Counted from the stretch's first letter, positions 1-10,944 are shown. The stretch: DNA of 64,000 nt from Paracoccaceae bacterium (GCA_014239455.1 JAAZYV010000018.1:1-64000), one strand, 5' to 3'. Numbers and translations: made by a program. Notes: a model not told the origin generated them from the sequence alone.

Positions 1-566
1 GAAGCATCTTCCCCTGAAACTTGAATAAATTCATTACCACAGCTTTGTCTTGTATCTGAGACCCTAGTTACATCTCCAGTGGCGTCTTTAACTCCAATGA
101 TATTTTTTAGTTTAGATAACTTTGCCATGGTCGACACTTCAACATCAATGACAGACCTGCCAGGAATATTATACACTATAATAGGTAAATCACAGCAGTC
201 ATTCAGCATTTTAAAATGCAATAAGAGACCTTCTTGATTTGGTTTATTATAGTAAGGTGCTACTACAAGGGCAGCATCAGCACCTACTTTTTTAGCAAAT
301 TTCATCAGATTTATGGATTCTTTAGTGTTATTTGATCCAGCTCCTGCTATCACTGGAACTCTACCCCTGGTTTTTTTAACTATTGTCTCGATTACCTCTT
401 GATGCTCCTCGTGGCTTAAGGTGGGGCTCTCTCCAGTAGTTCCTACTCCCACTAGGCCATGGCTTCCTTCTTGAATCTGCCACTCCACTAAGTCTTCAAG
501 AGCTTGGCGGTCGATTTCACCATTCAAAAATGGAGTAACAAGAGCTGGAATTGATCCACGTATCAT
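1..566 (-). CDS. dapA: 4-hydroxy-tetrahydrodipicolinate synthase (DapA), 3' end missing at window edge
   Basis: Condenses pyruvate with aspartate semialdehyde in the lysine/diaminopimelate pathway. The frame starts at the ATG complementary to 564-566 and runs off the left edge, so about 188 N-terminal residues are present. Visible family marks are [12 protein letters not shown] near residue 40, [10 protein letters not shown] around residue 108, YNIPGR shortly after, and VKDATGD carrying the Schiff-base lysine. It is divergent from the lytic transglycosylase gene; the roughly 180 bp between them presumably holds both promoters. Assignment is secure from the motifs; only the C-terminal third is unseen. 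Confidence 0.95.
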   Translation of the reverse strand, partial: MIRGSIPALVTPFLNGEIDRQALEDLVEWQIQEGSHGLVGVGTTGESPTLSHEEHQEVIETIVKKTRGRVPVIAGAGSNNTKESINLMKFAKKVGADAALVVAPYYNKPNQEGLLLHFKMLNDCCDLPIIVYNIPGRSVIDVEVSTMAKLSKLKNIIGVKDATGDVTRVSDTRQSCGNEFIQVSGEDA

Positions 567-746
567 TATTTTAAACCTCAAAAAAATATATCTTACCTTA
601 ATAGGGAATATTGTTTATCACAAGGTATTGTCATATTAAATCTTATAATGAAGTGGCGGATACATTTTTATAGGAGGCGTTTTATTTGTAAATCACATAA
701 AAACTCATTTTCTATATTGCCTGGTTTCTGCCATTTGAAGAACGGA

Positions 747-2750
747 ATGAGCTTTGGTTTATCCTCAGCATATTGTCTTTTCCTAGCTTTTTTCTATTTT
801 AATAGTTTTTCTGCAGCTCAAATATGTAATGCAAAACAGATCAATGAATTCGCAGTAAAGGAGGCTCTAGAGTATGCCGATGCACGAATGTGGGATAAAG
901 CATATAGTATAGGCAAGGATTCCAATAGTCCTCTTCTGCCTGATTTGCTGGATTGGCTTAGGTTAAGAGCAGGGGATGGCAAGATAAACGATTATATAGA
1001 TTTCATGAGTCAAAAAGAAGATTGGCCAGGAATGCCATTGTTAACAGAAAGGGGAGAACAAAAATTAAAATACGGAGGAAATCCGAATATTGTTCTAAAT
1101 TATTTTACGGATACATTCCCTAAAACTGGGCATGGATCATTAGTTTTAGCTAGAGCGTTAAAGCAGTTGGAGCGAGCCCAAGATGCAGAAAAAGTTGCCA
1201 AGATTAGTTGGTTGGATCAAGAATTTTCAAATAATGATTTTTCTTTAATGCTAGAAAATTTTGATAAATTACTTTCACAAACTCATCAGATTCGTTTAGA
1301 AAATTTGTTATGGAGTAAAGCAAGAAAATCTGCTTTGCAGATGTCAGGGGTCATTTCAGAAGAAAAATTCTTATTGGCAAAAAAAAGATTGGAGCTTCAG
1401 GATTTAATTAAAGGGCCTCAGAAACCATTTAAGTTTCCTAAGGAATATGGACAAGATCCTGGAGCTTTGCTAGACCTTAGTAATGCTCTTCAACACCAGA
1501 AGAAGTATATGGAGGTTTCTAAAATCATTGAGAAAATATCCCATTCTGCTGATTTTTTGGGGATGCCGAGTAAGTGGACAAGATTAAGGGTTTATCATGC
1601 TAGAAGGGCACTTAGACTAGGAAAAATCAAAATAGCTTATGAGTTAGCTAGTAGACATCATATACAACCAAACCATCTAACAAATGTTAACTTTAATAAA
1701 GTAAGCAAAGATTATGTAGAATTGGAGTTTTTGGCTGGATTTATTTCATTGAATTTTCAAAAAAAACCAGAAATAGCTTCAGGACATTTTGCAAAGGCAA
1801 TTAAGTTAACAAAAAAGAAAGTAAACTTGAGTAAGCTTTACTATTGGTACGGGCGCAGCCTTACAGAACTAAATCGTTCAAAAGAAGCTAGTGATTCTTT
1901 CACGATTGCTTCCGAATATTTAAGCACTTTTTATGGACAATTATCTGCCGAGAGGATCAATAAAAACGGGGTAAGTTTAGATGATCTTACAAGTAGTAAA
2001 TTAAATTGCAGCACAGAAAAAATATTGCAAAACGAGATTGTGAAGGTTGGATTCCTATTACTTAACGCAAATAGAATTGTTCTTGGGGTTCGCTTCTTTA
2101 AGCATGCGGTCGAAACATTGCAAATAGATGAGAGAAACTGTCTCTTGAAACTTTTACATGACGCAAAGAACTGGTCAGGCGCCATAGGGATCGCAAAAAA
2201 ATTTAATTTGGGTGACAATATTATGTTTAAGTACTCCTATCCGGTTCCAGATATAATTCAAGATGATTCTGAAACTCATTTATCTATTATTTACGCAATT
2301 ATTAGACAAGAAAGCGAATTTTATTCAGGTGCTAGGTCTGGTACTGGTGCCTTGGGCTTAATGCAAGTAATGCCCAAAACTGCTAAGTATTTAGCTAAAC
2401 GTTTGGGACTTATTTACGATAAGGAGCGCATGTTGAGGGACGAGCTTTACAATGTAAGATTAGGGGCTCAGTATGTTAGGGAACTTTTACGATCGTTCCA
2501 AGGTTCAACCGTACTTAGTGTTGCTGCTTACAATGCTGGACCAGGCAACGTGAAAAATTGGATCAAAAGGTATGGTGATCCGCGAGGGAAAGGTATTGAT
2601 CCATTAGTTTGGATTGAAATGATTCCGTACAGTGAGACAAGAAATTATGTTGCGCGTGTTTTAGGAAACGAGTTAATTTATAGGTCTCTGATAGAGAAAG
2701 TTCCTTTAAAGCTCGATCGAGCTAGGAAAAATTTTGGTCACACATTTTAA
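747..2750 (+). CDS. slt: Soluble lytic murein transglycosylase (Slt family)
   Basis: Periplasmic peptidoglycan-cleaving enzyme. The open frame reaches back to 648, but the ATG at 747 begins a clear signal peptide (MSFGLSSAYCLFLAFFYF then SFSAAQ), so I prefer that start (667 aa). A long helical, TPR-like N-terminal superhelix fills the first 500 residues. The C-terminal SLT domain shows RQESEF with the catalytic Glu, GALGLMQVMP, and AAYNAGPGN, then YVARVLGN near the end. Length fits the Slt70-like group. It is divergent from dapA and followed by a 115-bp gap before smc. Family assignment is firm; whether it is the main housekeeping Slt is inferred. Confidence 0.92.
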   Translation: MSFGLSSAYCLFLAFFYFNSFSAAQICNAKQINEFAVKEALEYADARMWDKAYSIGKDSNSPLLPDLLDWLRLRAGDGKINDYIDFMSQKEDWPGMPLLTERGEQKLKYGGNPNIVLNYFTDTFPKTGHGSLVLARALKQLERAQDAEKVAKISWLDQEFSNNDFSLMLENFDKLLSQTHQIRLENLLWSKARKSALQMSGVISEEKFLLAKKRLELQDLIKGPQKPFKFPKEYGQDPGALLDLSNALQHQKKYMEVSKIIEKISHSADFLGMPSKWTRLRVYHARRALRLGKIKIAYELASRHHIQPNHLTNVNFNKVSKDYVELEFLAGFISLNFQKKPEIASGHFAKAIKLTKKKVNLSKLYYWYGRSLTELNRSKEASDSFTIASEYLSTFYGQLSAERINKNGVSLDDLTSSKLNCSTEKILQNEIVKVGFLLLNANRIVLGVRFFKHAVETLQIDERNCLLKLLHDAKNWSGAIGIAKKFNLGDNIMFKYSYPVPDIIQDDSETHLSIIYAIIRQESEFYSGARSGTGALGLMQVMPKTAKYLAKRLGLIYDKERMLRDELYNVRLGAQYVRELLRSFQGSTVLSVAAYNAGPGNVKNWIKRYGDPRGKGIDPLVWIEMIPYSETRNYVARVLGNELIYRSLIEKVPLKLDRARKNFGHTF

Positions 2751-2865
2751 AAAACTGCATATTTAGGTAAAAACCCTATATATATGATTGAAAATTGTAT
2801 TTTATCAAGATATGGTGTTTTCCAACATTTCTTTCTCTTTTCATTTCAGTGATTAGGAAATTGCA

Positions 2866-5800
2866 TTGAATTTCACTAGATTACGTCTTAATGGCTTTAA
2901 AAGCTTTGTTGACCCAACCGATTTACAAATCTTGCCTGGTCTTACAGGTATCGTTGGTCCCAACGGATGTGGAAAATCAAATCTTTTAGATGCCTTAAGA
3001 TGGGTAATGGGTGAGAATCGACCCACCTCAATGAGAGGAGATGGAATGGATGATGTCATCTTTGGCGGTAGTGATTTAAGGTCAGCTAGGGCCTTTGCAG
3101 AGGTTGTTTTAGAGGTGGGAGATCTTGAGTCAGTAACTATGCCAGTTCAAGCAAGCAATGATACTGTTGAAATAGTAAGAAGGATCAATCTGGAATCGGG
3201 TTCAGTATACCGAATTGAGGGTAAGGAAGTGCTGGCAAGAGAAGTCAGGATGCTTTTTGCGGATTCTTCTACAGGTTCTAATTCTCCATCGTTGGTGCGA
3301 CAGGGACAAATTGCAAGTCTAATTAATGAACACCCAAAGTCACGTCGAAAGATCCTTGAAGAAGCAGCCGGCATTGCTGGCATTTACCAGCGCAGGCATG
3401 AATCAGAATTAAGACTAAATGCTTCAGAAAACAATCTTTTGCGCGTAAATGACATTCTTTCCAAACTTCAGGAGCAACTCAAAGTCTTAGCAAAGCAAGC
3501 TAGTCAAGCTGGGGAATACCGGTCCCTGGGTGTAGCAATTAGAAAAGAAGAAGCGCTTTTACTTTATTCACAATGGCAAAATAAGAAACAGGAAGTTGAA
3601 ACAGCTCAGCAGGAAATCGGAGAGATAGTGAAAGCCAGAAGCGTCAAGCAGCAGATGTTCTTAGACTTAAGCAGAGAAAGGGAAACCAAAGAAGAACTTC
3701 TACCCAGCATAAGAGAGAAACAAGCAACAGATCAAATTGGATTTCGTCAATTACAGTCCATGAAAGATAGTTTTGATGAAAAACATAGGCTTGCAGTTTT
3801 GAGAATTGATGAACTGAAGAAGAGGATTACTGATCTTGATTCAGAATATCTTAGAGAAACTGAACTAAGTGCAGATGCAGAAGCAGTTCTTCAAAAATTA
3901 ATTGCAGAAAGTAGGGAGCTTGAGGGAGAAAAGTTAACTCTAGAGGAAAGACTCACAAGTGTTAGAAGTGAATCAGACAATTCTGAAGCAGAATTTAAAA
4001 AACGAGAACTAGAGTACGATAAGCAAGCTAAAGATTACGCAAGTCTGGTAGCTCAAAAGAATACAGCAGAAAAGAGTCGTGAGGAGTACAAGAAGAGTCT
4101 TCTTGTCATTGAGGAAAAAATTTCACAGGTCAAAGGAGATCAGGCAAGAGTAGATTTGAGGCGTAAAGAGATAGAGAAAGAAAGAAAAAAAGCATCAGAA
4201 TCTTTGACAGAAACTGAGATGTTAGTAAGTACGCATGCTAATTCTTTGGAAAGATTGGAAGATGAGTGTAAGAGAGCTATGAAAGCTGAGGCCAGGGGGA
4301 GAGAAAAGTGGTTAGAGAGTAAGAGTAAGTTGGCAGCCTTAATCTCGGAGATTGAGGCTTTACAAGAATTGATCCAGGATACACGCAGAACTTCTGAACC
4401 TCTATTAAATAAAGTTTCTGCTGCGGCTGGATATGAGTTGGCATTGGCAGCCGCAATGTCTGATGAAATGAATTTTCCAAGGCAGGTTACAGGCGAGGAA
4501 TCTGGGTGGGTGGATTTTCAGAAAACATACTATGTAAAAGATTTGCCTGAGGACATCAAAAATTTTACCCACTTTGTGGAACATCCAAAGGAGTTATCTA
4601 GACGATTAAAGAATATAGGTATTGTTGATCCAAAAGATGGAGCTAGGTTACAGTTAAAACTTTCTGATGGTCAGAGTTTAGTTTCGAAAGAAGGTGATTT
4701 GTGGAGATGGGACGGTTTTGTTCGGAGATTTTCAGACATTAGTTCAGAAACTGCACTTAAGTTAAAGAATGCAAATCGTTTAAAGAAATTACATCAACTA
4801 AAAGAAGAGGTTAGAAAATCGGTAAGCGCCGAACAGGATAGACATCAATTGTTAGAGAAAAAATTTAAGAAAACTGTGGCATTAAGAGATAGTACAAAAA
4901 GGGAATACATAAATCTTGAAAAACAATTCACAAACCTAAAATTAAGCCTTAGTAAGTTGGATGTTGAATATGAAATAAATGGAGCCCAACTGGGAGGATT
5001 TAGTGACAAATCTGAACAGTTGCAAAAAGAATTTGAAGAATTTTCATCTTTCATGAGCACAAACGAAATTGATGAAGAATCTAATCAAAATTTACTTTCC
5101 AAGAAAAGGAACCTCAGTGATCAAAAACATGAATTAGAAAGTCTTAGAGCTAAGAATTTGGAAAATCGTTTGAAACTAGAAGATATCCTTTCGAAGGATC
5201 AACATGGTCGGGCTAGATTGGGCCAGATATTAGATGACACAAAAGAATGGGAGTCCCGGCAAAAAAGATCCGTTGATCAAAAGGCCAATATTTTGGCCAG
5301 AAAAGAGGAATTTCAGGTTCTTTTGGATGTGGCGATTTTGGAACCTGAGAATATTGAAAAAGAAGTTGAGGCCCTAGCTGAAAGAATAGTCCAAGCAGAA
5401 AGAAAATGTGCTGATTCAACAAATGCATTGGTTGACGCAGAAAAAAACCTAAGACATGCTTTCGCGGCAGAAAGAGAATCTCAGAAAATTACAGAGGATT
5501 TAAAAGAAAAATACGTAAGAGCAGAAGTTAGTTTAGAGGCTATGAAGCAAAGCATGGAGGAAATGGAAACCTCTTTGACTGATAATACAGGATTAAGTGT
5601 GAATGAATTCGAGGTTAAGTTCAAAAAGGAAGATTTTGAAAACTTATCAATTATTTCAATCCAAGAAAAGTTAGAGAAGCTTAAGAGAAGACGCGAAATA
5701 ATTGGTCCAGTGAATTTGCGAGCTGAGGAAGATGAAAAGGAAATTAATGATGAGTTTGAGGCTCTCAATTCCCAAAGGGATGATCTCGAGGCTGCGATAA

Positions 5801-6324
5801 GTAAACTTCGGAAAGCCATTTCAGATTTAAATAAAGAAGGGCGTGGAAAACTCTTGAGTGCTTTTGACCAGGTAAACAAGAATTTCAAGGAACTCTTCAA
5901 AACTTTGTTTGGAGGCGGATCAAGTAACTTGATGTTTGTAGAAAGTCAAGATCCACTTGAGGCAGGTTTGGAAATAATGTGTCAACCCCCAGGAAAGAAG
6001 CTTTCAAGTTTGTCCTTGTTGTCTGGAGGAGAACAAACTTTGGCAGCAATTTCCTTGATTTTTGCCGTTTTTCTTGCTCGGCCAAGTCCAATTTGTGTTT
6101 TAGATGAAGTTGATGCTCCACTAGATGATGCAAACATAGTGAGATTTTGCAGATTGTTGGATGAAATGAATTCCAAAACAAAAACTAGATTCTTGATCAT
6201 AACACATAATCCAATCACGATGGCTAGGATGAATCGTTTATTTGGCATAACGATGGGAGAAAAAGGAGTGAGTCAGTTAGTTAGTGTGGACTTAGATAGA
6301 GCTGAAGAGTTAGTCGAAGCCTGA
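2866..6324 (+). CDS. smc: Chromosome segregation protein SMC
   Basis: Condensin ATPase that compacts and segregates the chromosome. It starts at TTG 2866 with AGGA at 2855-2858. The Walker A motif GPNGCGKSN is at residues 31-39, and QxxIASLINEHPKSRRKILEEAAGI follows near 150. Long coiled coils flank a hinge around residues 500-620. The ABC signature LSGGEQTLAA is near 1053 and the Walker B stretch CVLDEVDAPLDD near 1078. At 1152 aa it is full length. No scpA/scpB is visible nearby. The several minus-strand open frames inside it are shadows caused by codon bias in the coiled coil. Confidence 0.97.
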   Translation: MNFTRLRLNGFKSFVDPTDLQILPGLTGIVGPNGCGKSNLLDALRWVMGENRPTSMRGDGMDDVIFGGSDLRSARAFAEVVLEVGDLESVTMPVQASNDTVEIVRRINLESGSVYRIEGKEVLAREVRMLFADSSTGSNSPSLVRQGQIASLINEHPKSRRKILEEAAGIAGIYQRRHESELRLNASENNLLRVNDILSKLQEQLKVLAKQASQAGEYRSLGVAIRKEEALLLYSQWQNKKQEVETAQQEIGEIVKARSVKQQMFLDLSRERETKEELLPSIREKQATDQIGFRQLQSMKDSFDEKHRLAVLRIDELKKRITDLDSEYLRETELSADAEAVLQKLIAESRELEGEKLTLEERLTSVRSESDNSEAEFKKRELEYDKQAKDYASLVAQKNTAEKSREEYKKSLLVIEEKISQVKGDQARVDLRRKEIEKERKKASESLTETEMLVSTHANSLERLEDECKRAMKAEARGREKWLESKSKLAALISEIEALQELIQDTRRTSEPLLNKVSAAAGYELALAAAMSDEMNFPRQVTGEESGWVDFQKTYYVKDLPEDIKNFTHFVEHPKELSRRLKNIGIVDPKDGARLQLKLSDGQSLVSKEGDLWRWDGFVRRFSDISSETALKLKNANRLKKLHQLKEEVRKSVSAEQDRHQLLEKKFKKTVALRDSTKREYINLEKQFTNLKLSLSKLDVEYEINGAQLGGFSDKSEQLQKEFEEFSSFMSTNEIDEESNQNLLSKKRNLSDQKHELESLRAKNLENRLKLEDILSKDQHGRARLGQILDDTKEWESRQKRSVDQKANILARKEEFQVLLDVAILEPENIEKEVEALAERIVQAERKCADSTNALVDAEKNLRHAFAAERESQKITEDLKEKYVRAEVSLEAMKQSMEEMETSLTDNTGLSVNEFEVKFKKEDFENLSIISIQEKLEKLKRRREIIGPVNLRAEEDEKEINDEFEALNSQRDDLEAAISKLRKAISDLNKEGRGKLLSAFDQVNKNFKELFKTLFGGGSSNLMFVESQDPLEAGLEIMCQPPGKKLSSLSLLSGGEQTLAAISLIFAVFLARPSPICVLDEVDAPLDDANIVRFCRLLDEMNSKTKTRFLIITHNPITMARMNRLFGITMGEKGVSQLVSVDLDRAEELVEA

Positions 6325-6389
6325 TAGGAATACCGGTTACATTACGGTTGTGAAATTCGAATTTATATTAGAAGATTTGTGGCTATTGA

Positions 6390-7232
6390 ATGACAAAAAA
6401 TAGGAATAAATACTTGGTTTCGACCAATTGGTTGGGAAGTCAATTAGGTAATCCAGAGTTAAGAATAATTGATGCCAGTTGGTATTTACCGGATTTGAGT
6501 AGGTCTCCACATAGGGAATACGATGAGAATCATATAACAGGAGCATCATTTTTTGATTTGGATGAATTTTCGGACCAAAATGCTTCACTTCCACATATGG
6601 CATTGGATCCAGAGAGTTTTGCAAAGAAAATAGAAGTTTTTGGCATAAGTACAAATTGTACCGTGGTAGTATACGATGGCTCAGGGATTTTTTCAGCTGC
6701 TAGATTATTGTGGCTATTCCATTTGTATGGATTCAGTAATGCTTTCATATTAGATGGTGGATTTCCAAAATGGTTATCGGAAAATAGATCTACGGATTCT
6801 AAAATAAAGATCTTTGAAAAGTCCCATTTCCCAATTTCCTATAAGGATGAATTAGTTGTAGATTTAAATCAAGTGAGAATTTCTATAGAATCAAGTGATG
6901 TACAAATAGTTGATGCTAGGCCTGCAAAAAGATTCTTTGGATCGGTTGCAGAACCAAGAACTGGGGTGCGACGAGGAAACATACCTAGTTCGATAAATTT
7001 ATTCTATGGAGATTTAATTGATCCAGATAACACTTTGAAGTCAAATACTGTGCTAAGGAAAATTGTTCAAAGGGCTGGAATTAATCTGGAAAAACGTCTA
7101 ATTACCTCCTGTGGTTCTGGTGTAACAGCTGCAATTCTATATATTGTCTTCAAAGGTCTGGGTGCTAAAAGGGTCTCGGTTTATGATGGTTCGTGGTGTG
7201 AATGGGGTAGCGTAAACCATCTAAAATTCTGA
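6390..7232 (+). CDS. sseA: 3-mercaptopyruvate/thiosulfate sulfurtransferase
   Basis: Two-domain rhodanese of 280 aa that transfers sulfur from mercaptopyruvate (or thiosulfate) to an acceptor. The inactive N-terminal rhodanese domain carries IIDASWYLP, GASFFDLDEFSD and VVVYDGSGIFSAARL. The C-terminal domain carries VDARPAKRFFG, GHI-like RRGNIPSS, and the catalytic loop SCGSGVTA with Cys near residue 241. CGSGVTA is the form typical of mercaptopyruvate sulfurtransferases. It lies 65 bp after smc and 61 bp before an aminotransferase, so a common sulfur/amino-acid role is possible but not shown. Confidence 0.92.
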   Translation: MTKNRNKYLVSTNWLGSQLGNPELRIIDASWYLPDLSRSPHREYDENHITGASFFDLDEFSDQNASLPHMALDPESFAKKIEVFGISTNCTVVVYDGSGIFSAARLLWLFHLYGFSNAFILDGGFPKWLSENRSTDSKIKIFEKSHFPISYKDELVVDLNQVRISIESSDVQIVDARPAKRFFGSVAEPRTGVRRGNIPSSINLFYGDLIDPDNTLKSNTVLRKIVQRAGINLEKRLITSCGSGVTAAILYIVFKGLGAKRVSVYDGSWCEWGSVNHLKF

Positions 7233-7293
7233 ATATAAACGCAGACCAAAGGTTATAAAGGTTGTTTAAAGGAAAATTGAAATAAGGGTAGAA

Positions 7294-8496
7294 ATGAAAA
7301 TGTTTGAGACACTGAAGGATCAGCCCGAAGACAAGATTATGGCCTTAATGGCTTTGTTTGCTCAAGACCAGAGAGAAAAAAAAATTGATCTAGGGGTTGG
7401 TGTTTACAAAAATGATCAAGGTATAACCCCCATAATGAAAGCCGTATCTAAAGCAATCTCTGTCTTAAATATGAAACAGAAATCTAAAAGTTATGTTGGC
7501 CTCTTAGGGAATATGAGTTTCATTGATCAAATCACTCGATTAGTACTTAAAGACTCAGTACCAAGAGATAGGATTGTAGGTGGGCAAGCTCCTGGTGGTA
7601 CCGGTGCTTTGCACCAGTTATTACTTTTAATCCGCTCAGTAAACCTAAAGCCTAGAGTATGGATTTCTTCACCTTCTTGGCCAAACCATGAAGCAATTCT
7701 AAACCATTTGGGCATTCACTGTCTTAAATATTCCTATTTTGATAAGGAGACATGTGAGGTCGATTTTGATCGTATGATGAGTGATTTAGTCAGTGTCAGG
7801 TCCGGTGATGTAGTTCTTTTACACGGCTGTTGCCACAACCCAACTGGTGCTAATTTGTCGCATGAGAACTGGGTTGATTTGACGAAATTTTGTTTGCAAA
7901 AAAATGTTTTACCGCTGGTGGATTTGGCTTACCAAGGTTTTGGAGATGGAATTGAAGAAGATGTAGCTGGTTTGCAGCATATGGCCGCAAATTTACCTGA
8001 GATATGTATCGCGGTATCTGGTTCTAAGAATTTTGGTTTGTATAGGGAGAGAGTGGGGACAGCTCTCGTAGTAGTTTCTGACAAAAAAGGACACAAAATA
8101 GCAGAAGATAACCTCAAATCTTTTAATAGGCTTACATTTTCTTTTCCCCCTGATTTTGGAGCTTCAGTAGTAGACTTGGTTTTATCTGAATCCGACACTG
8201 ATAATACCCCGTTGGTTAAGTTATGGCAAACAGAGTTGACAGAAATGCGATCTCGAATGTTAGACCTTCGCGTGTCTTTAGCTGAATCACTCAGACGTAG
8301 CACAAATTCTAGCAGATTTGATTTTGTTGCTAAACATCGTGGAATGTTTTCCCTTTTAGGTTTGAGTCCGGATGAGGTATTAAGGCTTAGAAAAGAGCAT
8401 GGAATTTATATGGTTGGGGATTCTAGGATTAACTTGGCAGGCTTGAATAATAGTCAAATGGATGATTTTTCCATGGCTATAGCTGCGGTGGTTTGA
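7294..8496 (+). CDS. tyrB: Aromatic/aspartate aminotransferase (TyrB-like, class I PLP)
   Basis: 400-aa fold-type I aminotransferase of the Iab group. Seen: DLGVGVYKN near the N terminus, GGTGAL in the cofactor region, HGCCHNPTG with the substrate-binding Asn, LVDLAYQGFGDG, and the PLP lysine in SGSKNFGLYRERVG near residue 246. Family members transaminate aspartate, tyrosine and phenylalanine with 2-oxoglutarate. Two possible starts lie close together (ATG 7294 and ATG 7300). Because a hisC copy has decayed upstream of tyrC in this window (57012-57243), this enzyme could supply aromatic transamination here; that is inference. Confidence 0.9.
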   Translation: MKMFETLKDQPEDKIMALMALFAQDQREKKIDLGVGVYKNDQGITPIMKAVSKAISVLNMKQKSKSYVGLLGNMSFIDQITRLVLKDSVPRDRIVGGQAPGGTGALHQLLLLIRSVNLKPRVWISSPSWPNHEAILNHLGIHCLKYSYFDKETCEVDFDRMMSDLVSVRSGDVVLLHGCCHNPTGANLSHENWVDLTKFCLQKNVLPLVDLAYQGFGDGIEEDVAGLQHMAANLPEICIAVSGSKNFGLYRERVGTALVVVSDKKGHKIAEDNLKSFNRLTFSFPPDFGASVVDLVLSESDTDNTPLVKLWQTELTEMRSRMLDLRVSLAESLRRSTNSSRFDFVAKHRGMFSLLGLSPDEVLRLRKEHGIYMVGDSRINLAGLNNSQMDDFSMAIAAVV

Positions 8497-8596
8497 TTCT
8501 TTTGGGGTTATCCATTTATAATTGCTGATAAATATTTCTAACAATGTGTGATTTCGGATTGAAAATCATTGAAATGAATATAAGAAAGTTGAGAAA

Positions 8597-10537
8597 ATGG
8601 AAGAAAAAATTTATCAACCCAGAAAAAGCATTATTGAAAATGGTGGGTTAACCGATCAAGAATACAAAGATATGTATCAAAAATCCTTATCAGACCCAGA
8701 GGAATTTTGGGGGCAAATCGGAAAGTCAATTGATTGGATGAAACCCTATAACAAAGTAAAGAATACGTCCTTTTCTCCTGATAATGTCTCAATAAAATGG
8801 TATGAAGACGGGGCACTCAATGTATGCGCTAATTGCGTTGACAGACATTTGGAAAAACGTGGTGATAAGGTTGCCATAATTTGGGAGGCTGATGAGCCTG
8901 GGATTTCTAAAAATATCACTTATAGGGAGCTCTATTCAAATGTGTGTAGGTTAGCCAATGTTTATAAAGAGTTAGGGATAAGCAAAGGGGATAGGGTTAT
9001 TCTTTATATGCCTATGATCCCAGAAGCTGCCTATGCTATGTTAGCTTGTGCCAGGATTGGAGCTATTCATTCAGTAGTTTTTGGTGGCTTTTCTCCTGAA
9101 GCTCTCGCTAGTAGAATCACTGATTGTGGTGCAAAATTAGTAGTGACAGCTGATGAGGCACCAAGGGGTGGTAAACCTGTTCCTTTAAAAGAAAACGTGA
9201 ATCAAGCTCTGGATATAGCAGGAGACAGGCAAACTTTGGTGGTAAAGCGTACAGGTTCGAAGGTTTTCATGAAAGAAGGTAGAGACAATTTTTATGAGGA
9301 CTTAACTAAAAAAGCTGCCGAAACATGCTTGCCAGCAGAAATGGGGGCAGAGGAACCTTTATTTATCTTGTATACGTCAGGGTCGACAGGTAAACCAAAA
9401 GGAGTCCAGCATTCAAGTGGTGGTTATATTGTATATGCTTCTTTAACTCATCAATATGTTTTTGATTATAAGGATGATGACATATATTGGTGTACGGCTG
9501 ACGTTGGATGGATAACAGGACATAGCTATATTGTTTATGGTCCCCTTGCCAATGGCGCTACAACTTTAATGTTTGAGGGGGTCCCCACTTATCCAGATAG
9601 TTCACGTTTTTGGCAAGTTTGCGAAAAGCATAAAGTTAACCAATTTTACACTGCGCCAACAGCTATTAGGGCATTGATGGCGCAAGGGGAGAGTTATGTC
9701 GATCAGTGTGATTTGTCTAGCTTGAGGATCTTAGGTACAGTTGGAGAACCTATCAACCCTGAGGCTTGGGAATGGTATAATAGAGTTGTTGGTAAAGGTC
9801 TCTGTCCTATAGTCGATACATGGTGGCAGACTGAAACTGGGGGTATATTGATAACACCATTACCTGGAGCAACAGCAACAAAACCAGGATCTGCAACAAG
9901 ACCATTTTTTGGTGTTAAGCCTGTGGTTTTAGATCCTAATTCAGGGGAAAAACTGAATGGTACTGAAGTAGAAGGCGTATTAGCAATTGAAGACAGTTGG
10001 CCTGGTCAAATGAGAACGGTTTTTGGGGATCATGAGCGTTTCATAAAAACTTATTTCAGCGATTTCCAAGGTTATTATTTTTCGGGTGACGGGTGTAGGA
10101 GAGATAAGGATGGTTATTATTGGATCACTGGAAGAGTTGACGATGTTTTGAATATTTCTGGCCATCGTATGGGAACAGCAGAGATTGAAAGTGCTTTAGT
10201 AGCACATCCATTAGTGGCTGAAAGTGCTGTGGTTGGATACCCGCATGAAATTAAGGGTCAAGGAATTTATGCTTTTGTGACATTGATGGTCGGACATGTT
10301 CCATCAAGCGATTTGATTAAGGAACTAGAGGGTTGGGTTAGAAAGGAAATTGGGCCGATTGCTAAACCAGATTTTATTCAGTGGGCCCCAGGTCTTCCTA
10401 AGACACGTTCCGGTAAGATAATGAGAAGAATCTTACGCAAAATTGCAGAAAATAATTTTAGTGACCTCGGTGATACCTCTACTTTAGCTGATCCTGGCGT
10501 AGTAGAAAATTTAGTCGAAAATAGGTTGAACAAGTGA
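8597..10537 (+). CDS. acs: Acetyl-CoA synthetase
   Basis: 646-aa AMP-forming enzyme that activates acetate to acetyl-CoA. Seen: [15 protein letters not shown], the adenylate-forming loop [11 protein letters not shown] near residues 259-269, WWQTETGG, the hinge region [17 protein letters not shown], and a C-terminal RSGKIMRR whose Lys (about 607) is the conserved acetylatable catalytic residue. Length matches the Acs family. It stands on its own between the aminotransferase and a small lipoprotein gene. Confidence 0.97.
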   Translation: MEEKIYQPRKSIIENGGLTDQEYKDMYQKSLSDPEEFWGQIGKSIDWMKPYNKVKNTSFSPDNVSIKWYEDGALNVCANCVDRHLEKRGDKVAIIWEADEPGISKNITYRELYSNVCRLANVYKELGISKGDRVILYMPMIPEAAYAMLACARIGAIHSVVFGGFSPEALASRITDCGAKLVVTADEAPRGGKPVPLKENVNQALDIAGDRQTLVVKRTGSKVFMKEGRDNFYEDLTKKAAETCLPAEMGAEEPLFILYTSGSTGKPKGVQHSSGGYIVYASLTHQYVFDYKDDDIYWCTADVGWITGHSYIVYGPLANGATTLMFEGVPTYPDSSRFWQVCEKHKVNQFYTAPTAIRALMAQGESYVDQCDLSSLRILGTVGEPINPEAWEWYNRVVGKGLCPIVDTWWQTETGGILITPLPGATATKPGSATRPFFGVKPVVLDPNSGEKLNGTEVEGVLAIEDSWPGQMRTVFGDHERFIKTYFSDFQGYYFSGDGCRRDKDGYYWITGRVDDVLNISGHRMGTAEIESALVAHPLVAESAVVGYPHEIKGQGIYAFVTLMVGHVPSSDLIKELEGWVRKEIGPIAKPDFIQWAPGLPKTRSGKIMRRILRKIAENNFSDLGDTSTLADPGVVENLVENRLNK

Positions 10538-10580
10538 TGATGTTTGGTTATCTTTTTCAAGAAAAATTTAAAAAGGTAAA

Positions 10581-10919
10581 ATGATGTATATTACTAGATT
10601 TAATTGTTTTATTTTAGTTTGTTATTTTTTGGTAGCGTGCAATACGGGGTATCAGGGTGAATACACTGATTATGGGGCACCAGTGCAATTGAAAGTTGAG
10701 GTTGAGCCAAGTAAAAGTACTAAAAAAGGTGAATGCTTAGCAGATACTCTTAGCTTTCTTGTTGGGCAACCAGAAACAGCCTTGGCTGCCATGGAGTATC
10801 CTGCCAGTACACGTGTTTTTTCTGAAGGACAAGAAGTTAATTTAGAGAACGGAGATCCTTCTAGGTTGAATTTGGTTATTGGCGCTGAGCGAAAGATAGT
10901 GAATGTTTTTTGTGGCTAG
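10581..10919 (+). CDS. Small lipoprotein with peptidase-inhibitor I78-like domain
   Basis: 112-aa predicted lipoprotein. A basic start and hydrophobic stretch end in a lipobox LVAC at residues 17-20, with Cys20 as the lipidation site. The C-terminal 60 residues follow the Inhibitor_I78 pattern: a Cys followed by LSFLVGQPE, then TRVFSEGQEV, RLNLVIG, and a final VNVFCG, with the two cysteines positioned to form the family disulfide. I78 proteins resemble the elastase inhibitor from Aspergillus, but most bacterial members have no tested target. It is 43 bp after acs and convergent with dnaE2. Confidence 0.75.
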   Translation: MMYITRFNCFILVCYFLVACNTGYQGEYTDYGAPVQLKVEVEPSKSTKKGECLADTLSFLVGQPETALAAMEYPASTRVFSEGQEVNLENGDPSRLNLVIGAERKIVNVFCG

Positions 10920-10944
10920 TTGCTTGGTTTTGTATACTTTATAA

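Noticed and set aside
5481-5900. 139-aa minus-strand open frame within smc
   Set aside because: It is the antisense shadow of coiled-coil coding sequence; the composition (Ser, Phe, Leu rich) is what the reverse of Glu/Lys codons gives, and smc is intact.
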